64,000 nucleotides of DNA, from NCBI GenBank assembly GCA_013388855.1, contig JACAEM010000031.1, forward strand, positions 186,001-250,000, read 5' to 3'. Both the position numbers and the translations under genes were made by a program. Under the pieces are notes generated by a model that made no database searches, was not told the DNA's origin, and was given only the letters and a program-made list of their open reading frames with translations. The DNA comes from Chloroflexota bacterium (GTDB lineage: Bacteria > Chloroflexota > Anaerolineae > Anaerolineales > Villigracilaceae). This document shows, piece after piece, positions 8,397 to 16,891 of this stretch; the stretch's first letter is position 1, and each line of letters begins with the position of its first letter.

Positions 8397-8425
8397 TTGA
8401 CGGTCAAATGGAGTTGTGGCATAAT
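8397..8425 (+). promoter_or_regulatory. Sigma-70-type promoter of the ileS T-box leader
   Basis: TTGACG (-35, 8397-8402) and CATAAT (-10, 8420-8425) are 17 bases apart. Transcription would begin near 8432, just before the stem I sequences of the T-box leader. Confidence 0.7.
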
Positions 8426-8437
8426 TTCGATAAAGGC

Positions 8438-8692
8438 AGTGAAGGGAACGAGTAGGTCTGTCGGGACTGTCAGCGAGCCTGATACAGTGAGAGCAGGTCA
8501 GAAACGCAGATCGAAAATCATCTCGGAGCCGCGAGCCGAAAACAGAGTAAGCAAGCCGGAGTTGTTCTCCGTTACCGGAACAGGATGATGTTAGTCGTCC
8601 AATGAGTGTCCCGCCGAGCCTCAAACGGCGAGTGCGGGAAATCAGAGTGGTACCGCGGGAATTCTCTCGTCTCTGTTGAGATGAGAGTTTTT
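8438..8692 (+). ncRNA. T-box riboswitch leader of ileS
   Basis: The T-box sequence AGAGTGGTACCGCGGGAA (8644-8661) matches the conserved element that pairs with the acceptor end of uncharged tRNA. It is followed by a terminator: CTCTCGTCTC (8664-8673) pairs with GAGATGAGAG (8678-8687), then TTTTT. Stem I opens with AAGGGAACGAGTAG near 8440, and the distal loop element GTGAGAGC follows. A likely specifier ATC (Ile) lies in GAAAATCATCTC near 8514-8525. When tRNA-Ile is uncharged the terminator is replaced by the antiterminator and ileS is expressed. Confidence 0.93.
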
Positions 8693-8703
8693 GTTTTAAG
8701 TTT

Positions 8704-8762
8704 GAAGGCTGGCAGGTTGGAAGGCTTGAACGTTATCACCTGCTAAGCTGTAAACCTGCACT
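8704..8762 (+). repeat. Dispersed intergenic repeat, copy A (in ileS leader)
   Basis: About 58 bases here resemble 24175-24233. Shared blocks include GGTTGGAAGG or its variants, TTGAACGTT and TGTAAACCTG. The copy sits between the T-box terminator and the ribosome-binding site GGAGGT of ileS. Confidence 0.6.
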
Positions 8763-8775
8763 TGACGGAGGTCGA

Positions 8776-11700
8776 ATGTTCAAACCTGTAAGCCCCAAGC
8801 TCAACGTAACTTCGATGGAAGAAGGAGTGCTGAAGTTCTGGAAGCAGCGCGAGATCTTCAAGAAGACCGTCGAGCAACGCGTAGGCGGACCCGAATACGT
8901 GTTTTACGAGGGGCCGCCGACTGCCAACGGAAAGCCCGGTGTGCACCATGTGCTGGCGCGTGCGTTCAAGGATATGTTTCCGCGCTATAAGATCATGCGC
9001 GGCTATCATGTTTCGCGCCGCGGCGGGTGGGATACGCATGGTCTGCCGGTCGAGATCGAAGTAGAAAAGCAGCTTGGCTTCACCAACAAACAACAGATCG
9101 AAGAGTACGGCATCGACAAATTCAACGAACTTTGCAAGAAGTCCGTCTTCACCTACATCCAGGATTGGGAAAAACTCACCGACCGCATCGCCTTTTGGGT
9201 GGACCTCGAGGATGCCTATGTGACCTATACCAACGACTACATCGAGTCGGTCTGGTGGATCTTGAAGAATTTCTGGGATAAAGACCTGCTCTTCAAGGGA
9301 TATAAGGTCGTGCCATATTGTCCGCGCTGTGGGACGCCTCTTTCCGACCATGAGGTCGCCCTCGGGTACGACGAGGCGACCGACCCCTCGGTCTTCGTTC
9401 GCATGCCGCTGGTCGACAAGCCGGATACTTCCCTGCTGGTGTGGACGACCACTCCGTGGACACTGCCCGGCAACGTGGCTGTGGTCGCACACCCCGATGT
9501 GGAGTATGTGACGGTCGAGCGTGAGAACAACGGCACGAAGGAGAAATTAATCCTTGCGCAGGCATTGGTTGAAAAGGTGTTTGCTGGCGATGAGGTTAAA
9601 GTCCTTGAAACATTCAAGGGTAAGAAGCTCAACGAACTGAAATATCATCCGTTGTATACCTTCCTGCCTGTGGATAAGCCCGCCTACTACGTGGTGATGG
9701 GAGACTACGTTACCACCGAAGATGGTACGGGTCTGGTCCACACTGCTCCGGCGTTCGGTCAGGAAGATATGGAGACTGGTAAAAAATTCGACCTGCCCGT
9801 CTTGATGACCGTTGCACCGGACGGCACTTTCATACAAGATGTGACCCCATGGCGCGGCGTCTTTGTCAAGGAAGCCGACCCGATGATCATCGAAGACCTG
9901 CGCGCGCGCGGGTTGCTTTATAAGTCTGAAGCATACACACATACCTATCCGTTCTGCTGGCGTTGCAAGACACCGCTGCTGTATTACGCGCGTGAATCAT
10001 GGTACATCCGCACGAGCGCCTACCGCGACCGTCTCGTGGAATTGAACAATACCATCAACTGGGTGCCTGAGCATACCAAGGAGGGGCGCTTTGGGAATTG
10101 GCTTGCCAACAACATCGACTGGGCGTTGAGCCGCGAACGGTATTGGGGCACGCCGCTCCCGATCTGGGAATGTGAATCGTGCAAACATCGTGAAGGCGTC
10201 GGCTCGGTCAAGGAACTTTCCGAAAAAGCCGGGCGCGACCTGAGCGATCTCGATCTGCACCGCCCATACGTGGACCAGGTTCATTGGAAGTGTTCGGAAT
10301 GCGGCGGACAGATGTCGCGCGTGCCGGACCTGATCGATGTATGGTTCGACTCGGGCTCGATGCCTGTGGCGCAGTGGCATTATCCGTTCGAGAACAAGGA
10401 AAAATTCGAATCACAATTTCCTGCCGATTACATCTGCGAAGCAGTGGATCAAACGCGCGGCTGGTTCTATTCCCTGCACGCCATCAGCACCCTGTTGTTC
10501 AACGAAGTCTCGTTCAAGAACGTCATCTCGCTGGGCTTGATCCTCGATGGCGATGGCTTCAAGATGTCCAAGAGCAAGGGCAATATCATCGCTCCCTGGG
10601 ACGTGTTGAACGTCCACGGCGCGGATGCTTTCCGCTGGTATCTCTACACCGCAACCCCGCCAGGGAACGAGCGCCGCTTCTCTTCCGACCTGGTGGGCGA
10701 GGTCATCCGCAGTTTCACACTCACGTTGTGGAACGTTTATTCATTCTTTGTGACCTATGCTAATCTCGACAAACCCACCGTTACCACTCTGCCCATAGCG
10801 ACCAGTGACTTGGATCGCTGGCTGCTCTCCGAACTCAATGTACTCGTCCGTAACGTAACGGAAGCATATGAACAGTACGATGTGCCGAATGCAACGCGCC
10901 CGATTGAAGCGTTCGTGGAAAAATTATCCACGTGGTACCTGAGACGATCCCGCCGCCGCTTCTGGAAGTCGGAATCTGATTCCGATAAACAAGCCGCCTA
11001 CTCGACCCTGTACACGGCTCTCGTCACCGTGGCGAAACTGCTGGCTCCCGCCATGCCGTTCCTTGCGGAAGAAATGTACCAGAACCTCGTCCGCTCGGTG
11101 GATGATACCGCGCCTGAATCGGTGCATCTTGCCAAGTGGCCCGAGGTATTACCCGAGATGATCGACGAATCCCTCAACCGCGACATGGATCTGGTTATGA
11201 AGCTGGTATCACTCGGACATTCCGCCCGCCAGAAGGCGAATCGCAAAGTTCGTCAGCCGCTGGCGGAAGTGGCATTCTCGCTTGGCAATGCCAATGAGCG
11301 CAAAGCGGTTGAAACTCACGCAGACCTGTTTATGGATGAATTGAACGTGAAGAAAGTCCGTTTGCTGGATGCTTCCACGGAGGCGCTGTCGCACACAGTC
11401 AAGCCGCTACCCAAGCAGTTGGGGCAGAAATATGGCAACAAATTCCCGGCAATCCAGAAGGCGATATTGGCGATGAATGCCGAAGACGTTGCCCGCACGC
11501 TAATGGCGGGTCAGCCGCTGAAAGTGACGCTCGATGGTGCAGTCTATGTCGTCCTGCCCGAAGAAGTGGAAGTGAAGGCACAAGCGAAGGAAGGTTTTGC
11601 GGTGGCGGAAGATGGTCCGTATGTGGCGGCGCTCGTCACCGAACTGACGCCTGAGCTGATTCAGGAAGGGTTGGCGCGTGAGTTCGTCCGCCGCGTACAG

Positions 11701-11919
11701 GACCTCCGCAAGAGCGCCGACTTGGATGTCGCCGATCGCATAGAATTGTTCGTTGAAGCCTCCGCGGGCTTGAGGTCCGCGATCGAGGCGCACAGGGACT
11801 ACATCACTGCCGAGACGTTGACATCCACTCTTGTGTTTGGTCAACCGCCCGCCGAAGCACCTGTCGTCGAAGATGCATTTGATAGTGAGGCAGTTAAGGT
11901 GGGATTGGTCAAAAAATAG
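8776..11919 (+). CDS. ileS: Isoleucyl-tRNA synthetase (type 2-like)
   Basis: A 1047-residue class I synthetase that charges tRNA-Ile. The HIGH-type motif reads HHVL (residues 57-60) in GPPTANGKPGVHHVLAR, and KMSKS occurs at 596-600. The editing domain includes WTTTPWTLPGN. The wording KPGVHHVLAR, as in Bacteroidota and other type 2-like enzymes, and the C-terminal extension without a clear zinc finger suggest the eukaryote-like type 2 class, which is often insensitive to mupirocin; that property is inferred. Two CxxC pairs in the middle (CPRCG, CESCK/CSEC) may bind zinc. GGAGGT lies three bases before ATG 8776. Expression is controlled by the T-box upstream. Confidence 0.97.
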   Translation: MFKPVSPKLNVTSMEEGVLKFWKQREIFKKTVEQRVGGPEYVFYEGPPTANGKPGVHHVLARAFKDMFPRYKIMRGYHVSRRGGWDTHGLPVEIEVEKQLGFTNKQQIEEYGIDKFNELCKKSVFTYIQDWEKLTDRIAFWVDLEDAYVTYTNDYIESVWWILKNFWDKDLLFKGYKVVPYCPRCGTPLSDHEVALGYDEATDPSVFVRMPLVDKPDTSLLVWTTTPWTLPGNVAVVAHPDVEYVTVERENNGTKEKLILAQALVEKVFAGDEVKVLETFKGKKLNELKYHPLYTFLPVDKPAYYVVMGDYVTTEDGTGLVHTAPAFGQEDMETGKKFDLPVLMTVAPDGTFIQDVTPWRGVFVKEADPMIIEDLRARGLLYKSEAYTHTYPFCWRCKTPLLYYARESWYIRTSAYRDRLVELNNTINWVPEHTKEGRFGNWLANNIDWALSRERYWGTPLPIWECESCKHREGVGSVKELSEKAGRDLSDLDLHRPYVDQVHWKCSECGGQMSRVPDLIDVWFDSGSMPVAQWHYPFENKEKFESQFPADYICEAVDQTRGWFYSLHAISTLLFNEVSFKNVISLGLILDGDGFKMSKSKGNIIAPWDVLNVHGADAFRWYLYTATPPGNERRFSSDLVGEVIRSFTLTLWNVYSFFVTYANLDKPTVTTLPIATSDLDRWLLSELNVLVRNVTEAYEQYDVPNATRPIEAFVEKLSTWYLRRSRRRFWKSESDSDKQAAYSTLYTALVTVAKLLAPAMPFLAEEMYQNLVRSVDDTAPESVHLAKWPEVLPEMIDESLNRDMDLVMKLVSLGHSARQKANRKVRQPLAEVAFSLGNANERKAVETHADLFMDELNVKKVRLLDASTEALSHTVKPLPKQLGQKYGNKFPAIQKAILAMNAEDVARTLMAGQPLKVTLDGAVYVVLPEEVEVKAQAKEGFAVAEDGPYVAALVTELTPELIQEGLAREFVRRVQDLRKSADLDVADRIELFVEASAGLRSAIEAHRDYITAETLTSTLVFGQPPAEAPVVEDAFDSEAVKVGLVKK

Positions 11920-11967
11920 GTTTGGTGTGTCGTGGTATGCCATCCTGTACTCCATAAATAAAGTTGA

Positions 11968-11998
11968 AAGGCGCATCGAAAGATGCGCCTTTTCTTTG
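11968..11998 (+). terminator. Rho-independent terminator of ileS
   Basis: AAGGCGCATC (11968-11977) pairs with GATGCGCCTT (11982-11991) around a GAAA tetraloop, followed by TTCTTT. Confidence 0.85.
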
Positions 11999-12034
11999 TA
12001 TAATTGTTTTATATTCTTGTTGAGGTGATTCGAA

Positions 12035-12760
12035 ATGACTAGACTTCCACTGTGGGCGCGGAAAATGTTTGCGAACGGCGTCCATCTTTTTACAGCGACC
12101 GGGGCGGTGTGGGGCTTCCTGACGTTGGTTGCCATCTGGGAGGGGAACATCAAGCTTGCCGTGGTGTACATTATTATTGCCATGTTCGTGGATGGGTTTG
12201 ATGGATTGCTTGCCCGCTGGCTGGATGTAAAGACCTATGCCAGATGGGTCGATGGCGGCTTGATGGACAATATTATCGATTTCATCACATATGTTGTCGT
12301 TGCGTCGCTGTTGTTGATCAGGGTGCCGAATCTGATGCCGGAGGGGCTCGAAATGGCCGCGGCACTATCAATCCTGTTGACCTCCGCGTTCCAGTTCTCG
12401 CAGGTTGAAGCAAAGACCGATGGCACGCAGTCATATTTCTTCAAAGGCTTTCCTTCCGTGTGGAATTTTCTTGTTTTATATATGATGCTTTTGGGGCTGA
12501 ACCCGTGGATCAATTTTGCAGTGTTGATGATTTGCAACGTGCTTGTGTTCGTGCCAATCAAGTTTCTCTATCCCACGCGGAATAACCGCCTTCGCCGGTT
12601 CACGCTGGCGTTCTCATATCTCTACGGTGCGCTGGGAGTGTGGGGGTTGCTTCAATATCCGAATGTGCCGGAGTGGGTGGCACCGGCTTCCGGGCTCTAT
12701 GTCGTTTACTATGTTGTGATGAGTCTCTTCCCCGGATTGGGCGCGCCAAAAACAGCCTGA
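12035..12760 (+). CDS. CDP-alcohol phosphatidyltransferase, phosphatidylcholine synthase-like
   Basis: The 241-residue membrane protein has about seven to eight hydrophobic segments. The CDP-alcohol motif reads DGFDGLLAR, then twelve residues, then GGLMDNIID; the wider spacing between AR and the second half, and the text LMDNIIDFITYVV, resemble bacterial Pcs, which joins choline to CDP-diacylglycerol. Other family members remain possible, so the exact head group is not certain. GAGGTGA lies seven bases before ATG 12035. An acetyltransferase gene starts one base after its stop codon. Confidence 0.8.
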   Translation: MTRLPLWARKMFANGVHLFTATGAVWGFLTLVAIWEGNIKLAVVYIIIAMFVDGFDGLLARWLDVKTYARWVDGGLMDNIIDFITYVVVASLLLIRVPNLMPEGLEMAAALSILLTSAFQFSQVEAKTDGTQSYFFKGFPSVWNFLVLYMMLLGLNPWINFAVLMICNVLVFVPIKFLYPTRNNRLRRFTLAFSYLYGALGVWGLLQYPNVPEWVAPASGLYVVYYVVMSLFPGLGAPKTA

Positions 12761-12761
12761 T

Positions 12762-13196
12762 ATGGTTATCGAAAAGGTTTCTGAAGTCACCGAGGAGATC
12801 GTCAAGTCGGTCGCAAAGTTGATTCCGCAGCTGGGCGTTCAAAAGGCTCCTCCAACATGGGATGAATTGAATCTCCTTGTCCATTCGGAAGCCTCTACGT
12901 TGTTAATTGCCCGATACCCGGATGAAATGGGTGAAATCGTCGGAATCCTGAGTTTGACGATTTATCGCGTGCCAACGGGAATCCGCTCCATCGTGGAGGA
13001 TGTGGTCGTGGATGAGAACATGCGCCGGCGCGGTATTGCCGAAGCCATGATGCTACGCGCCATCGATCTGGCGAAAGAAGCCGGCGCGAATGGTGTGGCG
13101 CTCACCTCCAATCCGAGGCGTGAGGCGGCGAATAAGTTATATCAATCCATGGGATTTCAACAGCGGGAAACGAATGCATATTTTTATAAGTTTTAG
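12762..13196 (+). CDS. GNAT-family N-acetyltransferase
   Basis: A 144-residue single-domain protein. The acetyl-CoA motif A is IVEDVVVDENMRRRGIAEAMM with the expected R-R-x-G-I/A loop, and the C-terminal LYQSMGFQQRETNAYFYKF is typical of GNAT enzymes. The substrate cannot be predicted. It follows the phosphatidyltransferase gene after one base and is probably co-transcribed. The intergenic region after it (13197-13434) holds no recognisable terminator or gene. Confidence 0.85.
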   Translation: MVIEKVSEVTEEIVKSVAKLIPQLGVQKAPPTWDELNLLVHSEASTLLIARYPDEMGEIVGILSLTIYRVPTGIRSIVEDVVVDENMRRRGIAEAMMLRAIDLAKEAGANGVALTSNPRREAANKLYQSMGFQQRETNAYFYKF

Positions 13197-13434
13197 ATGA
13201 GAAATCCGGTTACACCTGTTGTCATGTTATGTGGTCTTTTTATCTGCACTTTAAAAAATAAAGCCTTCAAATCTCAAGATGGCGATTTGCTTTGCGGCGG
13301 TTAAGTTCGCCTTGTATTAACCGCTTCCTCTCCCCCGACAGCATCATCCCTGACCTGTCCGACGCAAACCTTCCATTATTCCGTTAAGTTTCAAATATCC
13401 CAGTAACCCTTGACGCCCCCTGCGGGTTAGAATT

Positions 13435-14433
13435 TTATTTTTGCCTCAAAAAACTTCCCGCCCGCACGAAACTATCTCTCAACGACCATTTCTCCTGCAG
13501 GTCATCGATGTACACACCGTTGTTGCCGCGCGAGGCGTGGATGACCCTCCAGCCGCCGAGCGAGACTCCCACATGGGTGACCTTGCGCCCGCTCCCGCCT
13601 TCGCCGAAGAAAAACAGGTCGCCCGTTTCGTACGGCGGCTCCACGGGAAATGCAGCTTGGTACTGCATGTCGGCGTCGCGTGGGATGTCCACTCCCACCC
13701 AGCGGTGCAGAAGCCGCGCAAATCCCGAGCAATCGATGCCGTTGCCGCTCGTGCCGCCCCACAGATACGGGACGCCGATCATGCGCATGGCATCCGATGC
13801 CATGCATGTTCGCTTCTCCTGCACATCGGAGGGAATGCCTGCCAGCGAGCGCAACCTGGAGGAACGCATCCAGCCGGAGCGATGCGCCTGCACCCGCGCC
13901 CAGTCATCGTTGATCTCCTGAAGCACAACGCCCGTTCCACTCACTAGGCGGGTGAGGACGGGGCTGGACTCCTCGGGATGGGTGTGCAGTTCGGTCGAAG
14001 GCGTCAGCACCAGATGAGTGGCGGCTGGGGCGGGTCCCTCGCTGAGATAGGGACGATATACCCAACCCAGGTACCCGTCCGTCTGCCGGGTGAAGACCCA
14101 GTTGTCCTTTTCGTCGAGCACCTCCAGCGTCGTGCCGTACGTCAACTCGCTGGAGAGAGGCATATTGAATGTGGGGCGCTCGTACAAACCGGTCAGGCTG
14201 GTCGCCACGTGGACGAATTCATGTGTCCCGGCGTCAAGCACGCGGATCAACGCGGTATCCAGCTTCAGGTTAGGGAAGAGCCGATGCAACTCCTCCAGTT
14301 GCGACCGATCCAGCAGGCGTCCGCTCAAGGTCACGGTGCTGTTCTTAAGTTCCTGAATCTCGACCTCGAACACAGAGGTGCGCTGATCGTTTTCTTTGGC
14401 AAGCCGGGCAAGGGTGGATTGAATGTCGGTCAT
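13435..14433 (-). CDS. NlpC/P60 endopeptidase with SH3-like domains (YkfC-like)
   Basis: The 332-residue protein has an N-terminal region with two SH3b-like segments (about residues 60-190) and a C-terminal NlpC/P60 domain. The catalytic Cys is in GIDCSGFARLLHRW, the His in KVTHVGVSLGG, and the third polar residue in VIHASRG. This layout matches gamma-D-glutamyl-L-diamino acid endopeptidases such as YkfC, which trim murein peptides. No signal peptide is present, as in cytoplasmic recycling enzymes. The Ala-Glu epimerase gene lies nearby (15324), and the two reactions follow each other in murein-peptide breakdown. The start codon is six bases from a TAGAAT box. Confidence 0.88.
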   Translation of the reverse strand: MTDIQSTLARLAKENDQRTSVFEVEIQELKNSTVTLSGRLLDRSQLEELHRLFPNLKLDTALIRVLDAGTHEFVHVATSLTGLYERPTFNMPLSSELTYGTTLEVLDEKDNWVFTRQTDGYLGWVYRPYLSEGPAPAATHLVLTPSTELHTHPEESSPVLTRLVSGTGVVLQEINDDWARVQAHRSGWMRSSRLRSLAGIPSDVQEKRTCMASDAMRMIGVPYLWGGTSGNGIDCSGFARLLHRWVGVDIPRDADMQYQAAFPVEPPYETGDLFFFGEGGSGRKVTHVGVSLGGWRVIHASRGNNGVYIDDLQEKWSLRDSFVRAGSFLRQK

Positions 14434-14439
14434 GGGTCG

Positions 14440-14463
14440 ATTCTACACGATTTGTGTTACGAT
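14440..14463. promoter_or_regulatory. Two divergent -10 boxes in a 36-bp intergenic region
   Basis: On the minus strand TAGAAT (plus coordinates 14440-14445) lies six bases before the NlpC/P60 ATG. On the plus strand TGTTACGAT holds an extended -10 (TACGAT 14458-14463) six bases before the hydrolase ATG at 14470. Both would give transcripts that begin at or next to the start codon. Confidence 0.5.
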
Positions 14464-14469
14464 TCTTTC

Positions 14470-15240
14470 ATGCCATACATTGGAATCAACAACGTACACC
14501 TGTATTATCAGTCTTATGGGGAGGACATCCCGGATCGGACTCCCATTGTGCTGATCCACGGTTCGACAATTGACAGCCACACCGATTGGGACTCCGTTGC
14601 CCCCGCCCTTGCAACGCACTACAAAGTCTTTACGCCTGACTGCCGCGGACACGGCCGGTCGAACAACCCGCGCATGAGTTACTCCTTCAAGGAATTGTCG
14701 GATGATATCGCGGCATTTGTGCGCACGCTGGGATATGAAAAGGCGCATATCATCGGTCACAGCAACGGCGGGAACGTGGCGCTGGTGACGGCGGTGGAGC
14801 ATCCCGAAGTAACACAGACCTGCATCCCGCAAGCCGCGAACGCTTACGTGACCCGCTACCTGATCGAACGTGAGCCGAAGGTCTTCGACCCCGAACGTGT
14901 GGCGCGCGAAGCGCCCGAATGGCGGGATGAGATGATTGCCTTGCACGGTGAAGTGAACGGAAAGGAATACTGGCGCGACCTGCTGTGGCTGACGATGAAG
15001 GAGATTCTCTCCGAGCCGAATTATTCTCCCGCCGACCTCGCCCGCGTAAACGTGCCGATGCTGGTCATCATGGGCGCTGATGACCCGGTCAACGCGCCGG
15101 ACAAACATGCCCAATACATCGCCAAGCACGTCCCGAATGCTGAGTTGTGGATTCCCGAACAAACGGGGCACAATGTTCATCATGAACGGAAAGACGAATG
15201 GCTGGTGAAGGTGTTGGATTTTTTGAAGAGGCGAGGGTAG
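14470..15240 (+). CDS. Alpha/beta hydrolase
   Basis: The 256-residue protein starts at MPYIGINNVHLYYQ. It has the oxyanion region VLIHGSTIDS, the nucleophile elbow GHSNGGN (Ser98), an acid in GADDPVNAPD, and the base His in EQTGHNVHHE, so the triad is complete. The substrate is not evident; esters, epoxides or amides are all possible. It lies between the NlpC/P60 gene (divergent) and the Ala-Glu epimerase, so a peptide-related role is possible but unproven. No ribosome-binding site is seen, and the -10 box lies only six bases upstream. Confidence 0.87.
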   Translation: MPYIGINNVHLYYQSYGEDIPDRTPIVLIHGSTIDSHTDWDSVAPALATHYKVFTPDCRGHGRSNNPRMSYSFKELSDDIAAFVRTLGYEKAHIIGHSNGGNVALVTAVEHPEVTQTCIPQAANAYVTRYLIEREPKVFDPERVAREAPEWRDEMIALHGEVNGKEYWRDLLWLTMKEILSEPNYSPADLARVNVPMLVIMGADDPVNAPDKHAQYIAKHVPNAELWIPEQTGHNVHHERKDEWLVKVLDFLKRRG

Positions 15241-15323
15241 CAGGCAAAATACTTCTTGTTGTTTGTGGCTTCGATGGGTTCTGCGAAAACAACAGAACTA
15301 CTCCACCGCCGATATGGGATGAT

Positions 15324-16331
15324 ATGAAACTTCACTGGGAACCGATCACACTCGACCTGAAAACGACCTTCCGTGTCGCGCACGGTGCAAGCGACCAGCG
15401 TCATAATGTGCTGGTCCATCTGGATGAAGGGGTGGGGGAAGCCGCAGCCGTGCCATACTACGGCGAGACACAGGCAGGCATCATCGAATACCTCCGGTCC
15501 GTGCCGGATCTAGGCGACGATCCATTTGACATGGATGCCATCCTTGCCAGGCGACCTCCCGGTTCACGCGCGGGGCGCGCCGCCATTGATGAAGCGCTCC
15601 ACGATTTGTGGGGAAAGAGATTGGGTCAGCCTTTGTACAAACTGTTCGGTCTGCGCCCGAACCGCCTGCCGCTGACTTCCTTCACCATCGGCATGGATGA
15701 GCCCGCAGTGATGGCGGAACAGGCGAAGGCGTCGGGATATCCGATTCTCAAGGTCAAATTGGGAAGCGGGAGGGATGAAGACATCCTTGCCGCCATCCGC
15801 CACGTGACAGATGCCCAGTTACGAGTCGATGCCAACGCTGGTTGGACGCGCGAGCAGGCGCTTCAACTCATCCCGCGCCTGGCGGGCTACGGTCTGGAAT
15901 TCATCGAGCAGCCGCTTGTCGCGGAAGATGTGGAGGGATATTTCTGGCTGAAGGAGAAGTTGCGTACACTGAAAGTGACAGTTCCCATTTTCGCTGATGA
16001 GAGCGCTAGGACCTCCCGCGATGTGGCGAAGCTGGCTGGCGCCATCGATGGTGTGGTGGTCAAGCTCATGAAGAGTGAGGGTATCCGTGAAGCCTTGCGG
16101 ATGATCCATGCGGCCCGGGCGCACGAAATGCAGGTCATGGTGAGTTGCATGGTCGAGTCGTCGGTGGGAGTGACCGCCGCAGCGCACCTGGCTCCGCTGT
16201 GTGACTACGCTGATCTGGATGGACCCCTGCTCATCAGGAATGATCCATACCGGGGCTTGCGGTATGAAGGCGCCACATTGACCCTGCCGGACGCTCCCGG
16301 TTTGGGGGTGGAGCGCAGATGGAAAATATAA
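15324..16331 (+). CDS. L-Ala-D/L-Glu epimerase (enolase superfamily)
   Basis: The 335-residue enzyme has the enolase-superfamily layout. A KxK motif in PILKVKLGSG supplies one catalytic Lys and VVVKLMKSEG the other. The three metal ligands are the acids in RVDANAGW, FIEQPL and FADES. The combination of KVKLG and DANAGW fits muconate-lactonizing-like dipeptide epimerases, which convert L-Ala-D-Glu from murein into L-Ala-L-Glu. The neighbouring NlpC/P60 enzyme makes this dipeptide. The start at 15324 follows a very short overlapping frame (ATGGGATGA at 15314). The stop overlaps the terminator stem. Confidence 0.87.
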   Translation: MKLHWEPITLDLKTTFRVAHGASDQRHNVLVHLDEGVGEAAAVPYYGETQAGIIEYLRSVPDLGDDPFDMDAILARRPPGSRAGRAAIDEALHDLWGKRLGQPLYKLFGLRPNRLPLTSFTIGMDEPAVMAEQAKASGYPILKVKLGSGRDEDILAAIRHVTDAQLRVDANAGWTREQALQLIPRLAGYGLEFIEQPLVAEDVEGYFWLKEKLRTLKVTVPIFADESARTSRDVAKLAGAIDGVVVKLMKSEGIREALRMIHAARAHEMQVMVSCMVESSVGVTAAAHLAPLCDYADLDGPLLIRNDPYRGLRYEGATLTLPDAPGLGVERRWKI

Positions 16332-16359
16332 GAGCCGGAGGCATTGCCTCCGGCTCTTT
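16331..16359. terminator. Bidirectional terminator between convergent genes
   Basis: AGAGCCGGAGGC (16331-16342) pairs perfectly with GCCTCCGGCTCT (16346-16357) around ATT. It separates the epimerase from the convergent gene that ends at 16381. The T run on the plus strand is short. Confidence 0.7.
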
Positions 16360-16380
16360 GCATTATTCAATTGTACTGGG

Positions 16381-16791
16381 TTATGAGATCGCCCGGCTTT
16401 GATAGAACTTTCGAACATGGGCAATCATCTGATTCATGGTCATCTTGTCTGCCGGCTCGGATTTCAATACCCGATCCTGCATATTCTTCTGTTTCCTCAA
16501 GGCTTTCTCGAACTCGATCTTGGCTTCGCCGGGACCCATGACGAAGATCGAGTCGACATCTTTTATCTTGGAAATGACTTGTTGATAGTACTTGGCTAAC
16601 TGCATTCTATACCGGTCATTTTTGCGCAGTTCCAAATCTCCTTTTTGGTTGAGCTTTCCGCCAAGTTGTGTGCCGCCTGAAAAGTGGGCGGGTGGTTCGA
16701 TGTTGGAAAGGATTACATCGATCTTCTCATTCTCGTACCAGATGATATACGCCTGTTTATGGTCAATCCATAGCCCAACGTTTCGATCCAT
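16381..16791 (-). CDS. Conserved hypothetical protein resembling a domain of bacterial eRF1-like proteins
   Basis: A 136-residue soluble protein opening with VGLWIDHKQAYIIWYENEK and containing SIFVMGPGEAKIEFEKAL. These two phrases recall small bacterial proteins related to archaeo-eukaryotic release factor domains, in which the GPGEAK segment lies in the L7Ae-like part. I recognise the pattern but not a defined function. The gene stands alone, with a strong AAGGAGGT site eight bases before the start, which suggests good expression. Confidence 0.6.
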   Translation of the reverse strand: MDRNVGLWIDHKQAYIIWYENEKIDVILSNIEPPAHFSGGTQLGGKLNQKGDLELRKNDRYRMQLAKYYQQVISKIKDVDSIFVMGPGEAKIEFEKALRKQKNMQDRVLKSEPADKMTMNQMIAHVRKFYQSRAIS

Positions 16792-16891
16792 ACTACCTCC
16801 TTGTCTAGGTTTGAGTTGTTAATGTGCCGGTTGGTTCCCCTGTTCCAGTTATAGCACTTTTGGCGGCAAAATTCAAACGGTTCTCATCTGT

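Noticed and set aside
8372-8422. Extended N-terminus of the GH36 enzyme (17 more residues)
   Set aside because: The upstream in-frame codon lies inside the ileS promoter and has no ribosome-binding site, while ATG 8371 has AGGA.
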